Source of the DNA: Microvelia longipes
Taxonomy: Eukaryota; Arthropoda; Insecta; Hemiptera; Veliidae
DNA length: 64,000 nucleotides
NCBI GenBank assembly: GCA_018340805.1
Contig: JACMZG010001863.1
Coordinates: 54,545,762-54,609,761 of the forward strand
Direction: 5' to 3'
Position 1 is the first letter of the stretch. Every line of letters begins with the position of its first letter. The notes under the pieces were generated by a model. It ran no database searches, was not told the DNA's origin, and worked only from the letters and a program-made list of their open reading frames with translations. A program made the translations under genes and the position numbers. Below are positions 10,139 to 20,954 of the stretch, one piece after another.

Positions 10139-10706
10139 TTAGTCCATTTCACCAGCTTCCAGCTCTTCATTCCGTAGATGGAATAGGAGATCCTCTTGGA
10201 AATTGACGCCAAAGTTTTGAATGACGTGGAGCAGCGGGTAGCATCTCCTAGCTACTGGTTTGATGAAATCTCTGTTCATTAACCTGAAAAGTCAAACAAA
10301 AAATTATAATAAAATAATATCATAAATTGTAATATCTTTAAAGATGAAAATGTATTATAATTATTATAATACATTCTAATTATTTGAATATATTTAGTTT
10401 ATATTCAAGAAGCAGGAAAAACGCCAAGTTCCATAAAAAGCATTTATCTTAGTACTAAACAATTTTTAACGAATGTCGAAAAAACAGTGATACAAATATT
10501 TATGAATAGGCAAACTAAATTATAATCCAAATATTTCCAGATTTAATAGATTAGGAAAACTACTAAAATAAACTAATTATATTTAGTATATAATTAATAA
10601 AAGAGAAGGAAACACTTACCTTGTAACCATAGATTGAAGTTCCCGTCTGATTTATTGAGAGTATTCAAAAAATGCGGTTCCTTTTAACTGATTCATTTTA
10701 ATAAAT
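10139..10706 (-). CDS. Two 3'-terminal exons of an unrecognised host gene (one in-frame stop)
   Basis: Last exon 10139-10283: stop TAA (10139-10141), 47 residues ending LEAGEMD, preceded by a good acceptor (CT at 10284-10285, AG on the minus strand, after a T-rich tract). Upstream exon 10620-10706: donor GTAAGTG at 10613-10619 and acceptor at 10707-10708 after a pyrimidine-rich tract. The frame joins as AG|G (Arg) across a ~336-bp intron, giving a smooth helical sequence with SMVTRL, FIKPVARRC and VNFQEDLLFHL. The odd point is an in-frame TAA at 10652-10654 within the upstream exon. Either the gene is dead, the base is wrong, or an alternative acceptor (AG at 10647-10648) skips the stop. I do not recognise the protein. 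Confidence 0.55.
10284..10619 (-). other. Intron of the 10139-10706 gene
   Basis: AT-rich, starts GTAAGTG and ends with a T-rich tract and CAG on the minus strand. No other feature seen. Confidence 0.5.
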
Positions 10707-11130
10707 CTATTTCAATAAATAAGAAAAAAAAACAAGAAAAACTTTGGAAAAATATTAATGAAAAGTGAATTGACATGTAAAATAGAAATGTCAAAAAGCT
10801 GTATTGACATATTTATGTATTAATATAAATAAAGAACTTTCATAAAGTCATTGTAACGCTTAAAATTAGAGTACATGAAAGAGAAAGAAATAAAATGATC
10901 GAGAACGGGATACCTCAGAGCTTTTTGTCTCTGTAATTATTTCCCTATGCTTAAGTTCACACATATTGGCACCCAATTCGCTCTTCATTTAATCTTTATG
11001 AAAAACTGCAGTTCCAAAGGTTCATGTAGTGGCAATTTTCGATGCTGCTAAACCCGAGGGATATGACAAAACCCATGGATACACTTTCCGTGTTAAAAAA
11101 AATATCTATGTAGTTTATTAGAGAACAATT

Positions 11131-11395
11131 AAACTGAAGAAGGATCCCCATAACTTTTTTTCCAGACTAGATGACACCTTTCAATCTATTATAACATTGA
11201 GGGGACACCTAAACTGGAAAAGGATCCCTATAGCCTCTTTTCCAGATTAGATGACACCTTTCAATTTATTATAAAATTGAGGAGACACCTAAACTGGAAA
11301 AGGATCCCTATAGCCTCTTTTCCAGATTTGATGACACCTTTTAAGCTATTGAAACATTGTGGGGTCACCTAAACTGGAAAAGGATTCTTTTGAAG
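11131..11395. repeat. Tandem repeat, ~80-bp unit, about 3.5 copies
   Basis: The unit begins AAACTGGAAAAGGATCC and ends GGGGACACCT. Each unit contains CTGGAAAAGG and CCTCTTTTCCAG, which can pair into a hairpin. A degraded partial unit appears again at about 11535-11600. No coding potential. Confidence 0.75.
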
Positions 11396-12175
11396 GTTAA
11401 TATATCCATTTTTTAGTGTATTATACCCCACCCATAAACCCCCTGGTTCCCATTAGTCCCGTATGATTGCAAATTAATGGAAAATATATCCATTTTATAA
11501 TTAATTAATGTTCAAAAAGTAAATAAACACAAGTGACACCTAAACTATCTATTTACCAAAGCTAGTTTAGATGACCCCTAAGGGGACACCTAATCTGGAA
11601 GAGTGCCAGAAAATTTTTAATATAAACACATTTTTTATGCAAAATCTTACAGTTATGACCATTTTCCATGGAACACTTGTCTTCTTTTTAGAAAATTACA
11701 GCTGGAAAACACTTAAAAAAATTGATGTCAAGAATGTTCGTTGGAGCAAATTAGGAGGAGTAAGGGATTTGCTCCAGTGGCCGTTTGTGACATTGAACAT
11801 TTGCGTCAACGGAGGCGACCGGTGTTAAATGTCAAAGACTATATACGTCAGACAGAACTTTTTTTCTTTTATGTCTATCATTCTTTTATTACATAAGCAA
11901 TATCTTCATGTACCAAAAGGACTCAAAACGAAAAAATATAAAAAGGNNNNNNNNNNATATATATATATATATAGTAACAGAACATGGCTAAAATCAGTTG
12001 ACAATGTGGGAAAATTACGTGAGGGAGCCAATGAGATTAGTTCTGTATGTTATGCCACGCCCTCGATTTCGTCTCAGTCGTATTTCTTACAAGCTATAAA
12101 TGACATAAACACTTAGTGTTATTACTAATATTTTCGACTCTATAAATGTTTTTAAATAAAATGAATGTACTGCAG
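11396..12175. other. Spacer with 10-N gap and short (AT)n
   Basis: No supported gene. A 10-base N run (11947-11956) is followed by a short (AT)n stretch, a typical collapse point. 12100-12175 runs into the acceptor of the mTERF exon. Confidence 0.5.
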
Positions 12176-13218
12176 AGCTAAAAGTAACAAGGAAGAGAAC
12201 CTGCAAGCTATGGCCCCCCACCACTCTTCTGAGGACTACCTGTGCAGCAGGCTTAGACTGAGCAGATCTGAATACAACAGGTTTGCAGATAAGTACCCAG
12301 CTGCAGCCAGGGTTCAGGTATCTAAACTGAAAGAACTCATCGACTTCCTCCTCTATAAAGGATTCACCACCCAGCAGATAGCTAAGGCACCCAGGATTCT
12401 CTGCCATTCTGTTTTTACTATTAAGGTAATCAAGGCTTCTCTAGAACATATCTGAGTCTACTAAGCAAACTCAAGAACATGACAATTAACAATTATAAAC
12501 AAATAAATAATAATTGTTTATTATTTATATTGTATTTTGTATTACTTTTTGTATTAGACCTTTGGTCGGTTTTTTTAATAAATAAATAAATGACTGCCAA
12601 GTCCCGTAGCTCCATTGATTTATTTTTGGATCAGTGGTCTGCCATTTTCAGATCAGGAATTTTGGCCCTTCAAAGCCTGGAAAATAGCCCTGAAATCAGT
12701 TTTTATCTAAAAGCCGACTTCCTATTGGTCTTATCAAAAAAGAAAAAGGCTTTTCTTAAGTTTAATAAATTTGTGACAAATTGATGTTTTAAAATTATAT
12801 TAGTGTTCAGGCTCTTTCCTCCAACCATCCAGAACAATCCTCCTAGGTGGCTGGAAGAGACAGTGGCCGAGAGACTCTTAGTTTAAATGTATTTCAAAAT
12901 ATTATCATGTTAAAGTTAATTCTATTTCTCTGATTTCAATGATCTTTAAAACTGAACGTTATGGAGTGATATCAATGGATATTTTCTCCTTCTATGTTAT
13001 GACACGATAATATAACTTATAACATAAGTACTTACAACAATTGTTTTGTAGTCGTTACTTAACTAAATAAATAATAAAAAAAATTATATTAGCATATTTA
13101 TAAAGACCCCTTTAACTTTTTTTATAAAACCAATAAGAACAACACTATAGGGCAAACACTGATTTTGGAACCAAATCAGACCAATAATCCTGCTCTGAAA
13201 AAGCAAAAGGCAGACAAA

Positions 13219-13281
<63 letters not shown>

Positions 13282-13709
13282 TTCTTTTTTCAATATCTGT
13301 AATTCTTATTATTATTATATTACTTTGATACTTTAGAATCGTTTTATTGTTTCATTAATATGTATATATATATATATATATAATATATATATATATTATA
13401 ATATATATATATATAATATATATAATATAATATATACTATATATTATTCAAGTATATATACTTAAAATAATTAATATCTATACTTACTCTGATACAAAAG
13501 AGCAGTAAATCTTGCAACTTGGCAAGACCATCCTTTTCTTTTGAATGATTATTGGTTAGATGAATTAAAAATGAAATATTAATGATTTTCAGGATAGACT
13601 AGAAACCCTAAAGAAGCTGAATCACACGCCTCAGTCCCTAAGTTTGATCTGCAAGAGTCAGAAGATTTTCAATGCGTTTGTTACCAAGTTGAAAGAAACG
13701 CCTACTTAG
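12176..13709 (+). CDS. mTERF-family protein, two 3' exons (partial gene)
   Basis: Exon 12176-12425 follows the acceptor TGTACTGCAG, ends ATTAAG with donor GTAATC, and encodes ~83 residues. Exon 13593-13709 follows GATTTTCAG, continues in the same phase (...FTIK|DRLETLKKL...) and stops at TAG 13707-13709. The motif LIDFLLYKGFTTQQIAKAP and the following RLETLKKL are typical mTERF helical repeats, in which Leu/Pro-containing pairs of helices form a nucleic-acid-binding solenoid. Family members act in mitochondria in transcription termination and ribosome biogenesis. Upstream exons, including any transit peptide, were not found in 9.4-12.1 kb. About 120 residues are visible against roughly 350-420 usual, so either the start lies elsewhere or this is a partial copy. 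The intron holds (AT)n arrays. Confidence 0.65.
13221..13277. repeat. (AT)n microsatellite
   Basis: Uninterrupted AT dinucleotide repeat of roughly 28 units inside the mTERF-like intron. Confidence 0.95.
13362..13445. repeat. Interrupted (AT)n array
   Basis: AT dinucleotides broken by TAATAT interruptions; can form long hairpins. No other signal. Confidence 0.9.
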
Positions 13710-13769
13710 CGTATTCAACAAGAAAAGTATAAGAGTAATGCTCAAAAATATTGTAAATACTTTTGATCT

Positions 13770-13870
13770 TGTATATAAATAAATAAATCTCCATTTTAGG
13801 GCCTTACGGCCCATCAGGGTATTCACCCTGCGGGAACAACCTCAGGTGTGTCGCATCTACTATTCTCATA
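13770..13870 (-). mobile_element. LINE/SINE 3'-end fragment, minus strand
   Basis: Read on the minus strand, a hairpin GGGCCGTAAGGCCC is followed by an AT-rich end with (ATTT)n. This is the same layout as the ends at 12560-12592 and 44905-44944. It lies just after the last mTERF-like exon. Non-coding. Confidence 0.4.
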
Positions 13871-14093
13871 GAATTAATTAAAGTTGGTGAAATCTTTTTA
13901 ATACAAATACTTTTCATATAATCTTAGAGCTGTGGAGGGCTGCGAACCCGGGGAGCAGAAAAGCTTGTATCTAAGTATATTTTATAAATTCAAATTGGTA
14001 TAATGGACGAAAATGGCATAGCGGACAACTCCAACAACAGCATAACATAAATAGATTTTGGCATAAATGCTAATTAAAGATAGATAGATCGAT

Positions 14094-14246
14094 TGTATTG
14101 GCTACTAGTAGAAAAAGGACTGTAACGAATTGTAAATTCAAATCTTCTATTAAATCAAAAACTAACAAACAATGTCAACTTAATGTCACTAAATTCATAT
14201 TTTTCAAAATAAACTAAATAAAAAGGATATATTAATATATCCAACA
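14094..14246 (-). repeat. BEL/Pao 3' LTR
   Basis: 153 bp, TG...CA. Compared with the other LTR it lacks 4 bp near 14107, 1 bp near 14168 and 2 bp near 14221, with no substitution. Preceded on its outer side by TCGAT. Confidence 0.92.
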
Positions 14247-14260
14247 TACTCCCCGCCGGT
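14247..14260 (-). promoter_or_regulatory. Polypurine tract
   Basis: On the minus strand GGCGGGGAGTA lies immediately before the 3' LTR; it should prime plus-strand DNA synthesis. Short but correctly placed. Confidence 0.6.
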
Positions 14261-14271
14261 GTAGCAAGTAA

Positions 14272-17200
14272 TTAGCTGCTACACACATCTAGTGGAATAA
14301 GTTTAGCCACAGCTCGTCTAAAAATGCCTTCAGGTGTTCTAACATCAGCTACTCTCACCTCATTATCCTGTCCTGGATATACTTGCTCGACAATGCCCTT
14401 TGCCCATTCGTTTCGCGGACCAAGTCGATCTACCATCAGGACAATATCTCCAATTTGAAGTGGCTTGTCTTTTCTTCTCCACTTACTTCTCTCAGCTAGG
14501 GTTGGTAAGTACTCGCGCAACCATCTCATCCAAAAATGGTCCGCCAAGCGTTGAGCTACTTTCCACTTTTTTCTTAAGCAAAGATCATCATCAGTAAAAC
14601 TTCCAGGTGACAATGCTGCTCCTCTTGATGATCCTAGTAAAAAATGGTTAGGAGTAATACTCTCGTCCTCTTGGTTTTCTAGAGGCACATCTGTAAGTGG
14701 TCGACTATTCACCATGTGCTCTGCTTCCACAAACAGTGTACTTAGCACTTCTTGTTTAGGTGCTCGCTCGTTTAAGGTAGCTCGCAAAGCTGTTTTCACT
14801 GATCTCACTAATCTCTCCCAACACCCTGCGATGTGGGGGGATGCTGGTGGGATAAACTTCCAAGTGATTCCTCGCAGTGCGGTCTCGTGCTGAATTCTGT
14901 CTGGTCCATTTCATCTAATGCTTGGCGAAGTTCTTTATCCGCACCACGTAGGTTCGTGCCATTATCTGACCAAATTTCTAACGGACTACCGCGTCGCCCA
15001 ATCATACGCCGAATGGCCATGATCGCACTGTCTGTTGTCAAACTCTCCGCGATCTCAGGTGCACGCCTCGCGTGGAAAAACACGTAAAAAGAACGCCGTA
15101 TCTTTTTTCACGTCTACGCCCGACCGTTACCTCCAACGGACCAAAATAGTCCATTCCGACGTACGTGAACGGTTTGATGTGATGAGCCAATCTTTCAACT
15201 GGCAACTCGCCCATTATCGGTGTTCTAGGTTTCGCTCGTTGGTTTTTACATCTTTGACACTCATGCCAGCAGCGACGAACAGCTTGTTTCAACTTGGGAA
15301 TACAATATTTTTGCCTTATTTCATTGGCAACAAACTCACGCCCGCTGTGACCTGCTTGATGGTGGTAATGATGAATCAAGAGCTTAGTATACGGCTGTAA
15401 TGGATCCAAAATGATTGGTTGTCTAGTTTCCCTTGAAACTCCCTTGGCCTTTTGGATTCTGCTACTCATTCTCATAACGCCTTTATCATCAATTATGGGT
15501 GTGAAGGCTAGCAATTTACTCCTCTTGTCGACCTCTTGTCCCGCTCTTAGTTGAGTTATCTCGTTAGGGTACGCTTCATACTGTGATTTTCTCACCCATC
15601 TCAATTCCGCTTCTGAAATTTCATTCACTGTCAATTCAGGTTGATCTTTTCTTACAATTTGGCTAAACTCTTTCTCTTGTATCTATCGTTGAGTGTTTCA
15701 GTCTCTAGTGCGTATTTTAGAAACCTCTTTACCCAGGCAGTAGTTCTGATTAGTCGAAGCCACGATGAAAACCTCTCAACCTGAGGCATAGGTATAGTAG
15801 TTTGCGGTGTTACAACAGCAGCTCCAACAAAGTATGGTTTTCGTTCGGCGAGTTCTTCAGGCAACGTTTCGTATGCATTATTTTGTTGCGGCCAATGTTC
15901 CTCATCCGTCTTTAAGAAGTCTGGGCCATAAAACCATTTTTCATCTAACTCTTTTCTAATTGGAGAGGACTTCGTAGCTTTGTCGGCGACGTTGAAGATC
16001 GATGGAACCCAGCGCCAGCAAGGTGGTTCTGCGAGCGTCTCAATTTCAGCCAACCGATGCGCAACGTAAGCTTTGAAATTTTTAGAACCTGCTTGAATCC
16101 AGTGCAGTACTACTTGCGAATCTGTCCAGAATATGCAACGCAAAGCACTCCCTATCTCAGCTTTTACTGCCGTGGCTAGCCGACTCCCAACCAACGCTGC
16201 TTGCAATTCTAATCGCGGAATCGAAACAAACTTTAGCGGTGCAACGCGTGCTTTAGCCGTGATTAACGCAACCTCTACCCCTCCAGGCGCTACAATACGC
16301 AGATAACATGCAGCAGCATAAGCATACTCACTAGCATCACAAAACGTATGTAACTCCAGTTGCAGTGCATGCGGCATAAGATTAGAATAGCATCTAGGGA
16401 TTGTCCATTCTCCTGCATACCTAAGATATTCTAACCATCGCAACCAATCCATTTTAAGACTACCCTCAATAATGCTATCCCATTCTAGTTGTTTGTCTCT
16501 CCAAATTTTTTGAAATAGTATCCTAGCCTGGATCACCACATGCGCTAATAAGCCTAACGGGTCATAAACCGACATCGCTATTCTCAAAACTAACCTTTTG
16601 GTAGGAGCAGAAGTACCTTCGGCAACCTCCTTAGGCAGTCTTTCCCCAATGAAACCTAAAACCTAACCTGTCTTTCTGCGGATTCCACCACAGACCTAAA
16701 ACCCTACTCTCCTTAGCAAGGTTTTGCTCATCTATCTTACCCGCAGTCTCGTTTGCTAATTCCAGCACTCGGGGCTCGTTACACAACCATTCGTGCATCT
16801 TGAAACCCCTTTGCTATGAATATATGTAACCTCTTTAATTCTCTGAACAGCCTCCTGTTCTGAATCTGTCGAATCAAGGTAATCATCCATGTAGTGTTTG
16901 TGCACTATTGCCTCAACTGCCTCAGGAAACTCGGACTCATACAGCCTTGCATTCCGATTTCTTATCTCTTGTGCAGCGTACGGCGAACATACAGTGCCAA
17001 ACATCATCACTACCATGACATACTCATCAGGCTGTCTACCTCTATCCATACCTCTCCACAAAAATCGCTGTGCCGAGGTGTCTTCCTTTTTTATTAGTAT
17101 TTGAGGATACATCTCCTTTATATCTGAGGAAAAAGCAAACCTTCCTAACCTAAATTTCCATAAAATGGCCAAAATCGAGTTAAAAATATCGGGTCCTGTG

Positions 17201-18180
17201 AGAAGGCAAGAGTTCAAACTCACACCATTGACTTTAGCTGAAGCGTCAAAACAAACACGAACTTTACCTGGCTTGTTCGGATTAACAACTCCCAAATGAG
17301 GCAGGTACCAGGTTCTTGGAGCGTCTGACTGTATTTCCTCAACCGTGAGTTTCCTCGCATAGCCCTTTGTGACGTAATCCTCGATCTTTTCGCAGTATTT
17401 TTCAGCTAATATAGGATCTTGATCTAGCTTCCGTTCCACATTCTGTAACCTGCGAAAAGCTGCTGATCTACTATAAGGTAAAACACAGTCATCAGATTTC
17501 CAGAGGAGACCCGTTTCCCATCTCTCCCCCACAAGCCTAGTTGTTTCATCCATTAGCCTCATAGCTCGTTCTTCTTCAGGTGTATAATGACGCTCTATCT
17601 TAGCTGTCGTCCCAGCTTCATCGAGCAGAAACGTTTCTCCACCAGCTCACATAAGCGTTCGTCAGTGCTCTCCGTTCTTATGTAAAATAAATTTGCACGG
17701 TTATAAACAACCAGTTTTTTCATACGGCCATGAATTGACCATCCTAACCGTGACTTGGTAGCCACTGGACCACCCCAAGGCCCTTCAATAATTTCTCGTG
17801 GCACTAGCAGGGGCCAGTTATCTTGACCAATGATAATTTTAGGTCTAGCAACTTTCAAGTTCTCTATGTCAACCATGCTAAATTGGGGATAATTTTCTCG
17901 TATGTACTTAATGTCAATTTGCTGTTCCGGTAACACAAGCTCTCTAGTCGTATGAACATCAATCAAAGAGTAAACTCTAGCTGGTTCGGTTAGAGATGCT
18001 ATTTTCAAGCTTATTAATTCTGAATCATTTTAGCTCTGTAGCTACACCATTCATCCATTGGACCTCTAGTTCACTCCTAAATCCCTCACAACCTATATTA
18101 TGAGCTATCTCAGCGTCGCATAGAGTAATAGTCGACCCTTCATCTAGCAAAGCATGCGTATCTACCTCCCCTTCGGTCCT
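14272..18180 (-). pseudogene. BEL/Pao pol (protease, RT, RNase H, integrase), frame-broken
   Basis: Reading leftwards. Protease ~18170-17700: LLDEGST at the active site, where families usually have D-S/T-G, then IIIGQDNWPLL. RT 17562-16590: VRVCFDASAK, FSSDIKEMY (Asp), HYMDDYLDS (catalytic YMDD). RNase H 16587-15652: FCDASEYAYAA, PRLELQAALVG, WTDSQVVLHW. Integrase ~15460-14710: HH...CC zinc site (HHYHHQAGH ... CQRCKN), MDYFGP, WSDNGTN and the Glu in EAEHMVNSRPL. C-terminal DUF5641-type domain to the stop at 14272. Breaks: a stop near 18030 and frame changes near 17575, 16803 (AAAGGGG run), 16650, 15640, 15050 and 14815. In each case the missing protein continues in another frame, so only single-base changes separate this from an open polyprotein. 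Confidence 0.85.
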
Positions 18181-18181
18181 A

Positions 18182-20072
18182 TCAAGCGAACAGGTACAAT
18201 ACGATGAATGTTTTGCTCGCGTTGGCTACGTTGCAGGTTATAGCCTGTGCTGTTTTTGCTGCACACTCAGAATTTGACGGAGGGGTCTGGGTCCCTTGAG
18301 CACTTTTATTCTCTGATTTTCTAGCCGGTGCTACACCCCCATGTAAAAGAGGATGGTGTTTATTATTACATCCTTCTACCCCACAAGGTTTTGCGGATCT
18401 ACACCTATACGCTCTATGTGAATTTTTAAAGCATGAGAAGCAGCGCCTATTTGCTGTAACCCATCGCCACCGATCCTGGACCGATGCCGCCTTAAAAGGT
18501 TCACACTGCGTAATTTTGTGGTCTGTTTTGACATGACAGAATCCACAAGTAGTAAGGTTATGGTTCTGAGGCTCAGGTTTCGCTGTTTCTTTATTCTCTT
18601 GTTTCTCTGAGCTTACTACCGTCATAAGTGCTTTGGTTTTGCCCCCCGAAGTTGTAGCTCCTGTACTAGGACTTGCCACGTAAGGGCTAGAGACTAAGCT
18701 CAACGCTCTGGCTATTTTATTAAGCCATGTATGAAAATCGCCTACGTTGGCTCCCTCAAACCCGTGATCAATTTGGAACTCTCCCCATTGCAACCTCATT
18801 CGAGGCGGCAACTTCGCTACCAAGTCTTCCAGAAGTTGTGGGTTATTAAAATGTCCCGAATGGTTCATGGTTCTCAAAATTACTACTAGGTTTTGCACTG
18901 CGGTTGCGAAATCTAACAGCTGCTCAAATTTATCCTCTTTTATTGAAGGGATGCTTTTTACATCTGAAATCAATTGTTTTATTATGATATCAGGTCTACC
19001 GAACCGCATTTGTAGCGTATTAATTATTTCCTCCTCACATCTAGGCATAGACAAGAGGCCTAACACCGCTTCTCTCGCTTTCCCTTTTAAACATTTTTGT
19101 AAGCGCGCCATATTTTCGTCGCTCGAAAACTTACACGCTTCGTTCGATCGCGTATAGTAACTATAAAAATTTAAAAATTCTTTAGGTTCTCCCGAAAAAA
19201 GAGGTAACTCTTTACCCATAGCCTTACGTGCTAAAACAGCATCTTGTGATAGCTTACAAACATCTACTTTAATCGGTGTGGAGTCGTTTTTTCGATACCG
19301 ATTCCAGGCCCTTATAATCTGGCCTAGGATAACTCTGACGTATGGTAGGTTCTGGCTCAGGATCTTGGTTAAGTGCCTGGACCCCAGTGAAGTCCCTCTC
19401 AAAAGAACGTAAACTAGGATCTTTTATAGGCTTACTCGTTATCATTTGCCTCCCCAAACTTGCTACGATCTCGGGTTCAATATGTATATTTGTCCCACCA
19501 GGTCGCCCCGTAGGCTTGCCCTGGCGGTTATCTATATTGTCCACCCACTCTCGAGTACGTGAAATAATATTCTCACTAGGAGCTACAAATAAATCACTCC
19601 CTACGCTAGAGAAAGTCGAGTATCTACTCGATCGACTTTTACCTAAAGACCCCCTAGTTATCTCTAATTGCTTATAAATTTTAGCTTTTTCGATCTCAGC
19701 TAACTTTTGCTGGTGAGCTATTTCAATTTCGGCGAGTTTCTCAATCGCATTTAACTCTGCCTGGATCAATTTCTCAGAGATCACCGAACGTCTGTCACTT
19801 CGCTTTGACTGTTGATTTGACACTTTACTTTTATTGAGCAGACTTAGTGCCCCTCTGTGAGTTTGTGTAGTAAGCTCAGAACCCTTCTCTGTCTCTCTAA
19901 GGATAGGATTATCTATATCCTTCCCTACCAGAGAAGAATCTCTATGCTCAAGCTTTCCTACAATCGCAACCTCACTATCTAGAGGTACTTTGTCTTTCGT
20001 CTCAACAGTTTGCTCAAGCTTTTCATCTATAATTTCCTTCCCATTTCTCAGAACCATTCCGCACCGACTCAT
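18182..20072 (-). pseudogene. BEL/Pao gag, one frameshift
   Basis: Start ATG at 20070-20072 (MSRCGMVLRNGK). The first 267 residues are charged, with a coiled-coil-like Glu/Lys/Ile stretch around residues 100-140. The frame changes near 19290-19400 and continues into 406 codons holding the DUF1759-type capsid region (PLFSGEPKEFLNFYSYY, KCLKGKAREAVLGLL) and two zinc knuckles near 18560-18410: CGFCHVKTDHKITQC and CFSCFKNSHRAYRC (CX2CX4HX4C). The protein forms the particle and packages RNA. It reads on towards the protease, as expected for a single BEL polyprotein. Confidence 0.85.
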
Positions 20073-20155
20073 TATGAGCTATGTTCAAATTCAAGCGAGA
20101 AAATGGAAAAATGAAAGAAAAGTAAAAGTGTCTTACCACCGGAACTCTTGTGGCA

Positions 20156-20166
20156 TCGAAGGACCA
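20156..20166 (-). promoter_or_regulatory. Primer binding site for tRNA-Tyr
   Basis: Three bases inside the 5' LTR on the minus strand is TGGTCCTTCGA, complementary to the 3' end of eukaryotic tRNA-Tyr (TCGAAGGA plus CCA). Placement and sequence both fit a primer site. Confidence 0.75.
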
Positions 20167-20169
20167 GAA

Positions 20170-20329
20170 TGTATTGGCTACTATCTAGTAGAAAAAGGAC
20201 TGTAACGAATTGTAAATTCAAATCTTCTATTAAATCAAAAACTAACACAACAATGTCAACTTAATGTCACTAAATTCATATTTTTCAAAATAAACTAAAT
20301 AAACAAAGGATATATTAATATATCCAACA
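20170..20329 (-). repeat. BEL/Pao 5' LTR
   Basis: 160 bp, TG...CA, flanked outside by TCGAT at 20330-20334. Contains an AATAAAC-like word and the palindrome GGATATATTAATATATCC (20308-20325), shared with the other LTR. Confidence 0.92.
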
Positions 20330-20334
20330 TCGAT

Positions 20335-20954
20335 AATGATCAGTGGTAATTATCTAAGGTCATTTACCTAGTCTACAGAAGTTAAACAAAAACACTTAAA
20401 CTAAGCTATTTGAAATACTTATAAAATTCATCAAAAGTATATAATGCAAGGGCAACAAAGATAAATTTTAAATTAAATTTAATAGATTTAAGATACACTT
20501 AGCAATTTTAAGATAGCTTGAAGACAATTGTAGAGCTTGATTTCTTTTACAGAGGAATTCTTTAGTTTTTTTTCAAGATGAATAAAAAGAAAGATTATGA
20601 AAATAATTAAGAATGAAGTTCAATGATTTATTAAAAGAAAAGATTCTTGTGAAGAAATTTTTCCTCATGAAACATACTGAGGCATAGCAATAGACAAGGA
20701 TTAAACTCATAGTAAAAATAGAACAGAAAAGCAGATGTTAGAGATGTGGTGTCAAGTAACATTCAAAGATAAAGCTTATTTTTGTTTGAAACAAAATAGT
20801 GAAGTCATTCTTCACAAAGGAGACTTCAACGCAAAGACTGAGAATAATTTCTAAAGAACTAATTGTAAAAATATTATAAATTTATTATAAATGTATACTT
20901 TCTTTGTTATTTTATATTTCAAGTTTATACAGGCTGTTCCGAGCCTAACTACTG
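20335..20954. other. AT-rich spacer, no gene seen
   Basis: AT-rich, no supported exon or repeat boundary. It ends at the poly(T) of the minus-strand LINE copy. Confidence 0.5.

Larger units (their letters stand above)
12426..13592 (+). other. Intron of the mTERF-like gene with LINE tail and (AT)n
   Basis: AT-rich intron. About 12486-12592 looks like the 3' end of a small retroelement: GACCTTTGGTC hairpin followed by (AATA)n. Long (AT)n arrays follow at 13221-13277 and 13362-13445. Confidence 0.5.
14094..20329 (-). mobile_element. BEL/Pao LTR retrotransposon, complete structure
   Basis: 6.2-kb element on the minus strand with short LTRs (14094-14246 and 20170-20329), TG...CA ends and 5-bp target duplications TCGAT (14089-14093 and 20330-20334). 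The gene order gag, protease, RT, RNase H, integrase with a Pao-type RNase H and a C-terminal domain after integrase is diagnostic of BEL/Pao. The primer site matches tRNA-Tyr. The two LTRs differ only by three small indels and no substitution, so the insertion is recent, yet the polyprotein is split by a stop and several frameshifts. Confidence 0.92.
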
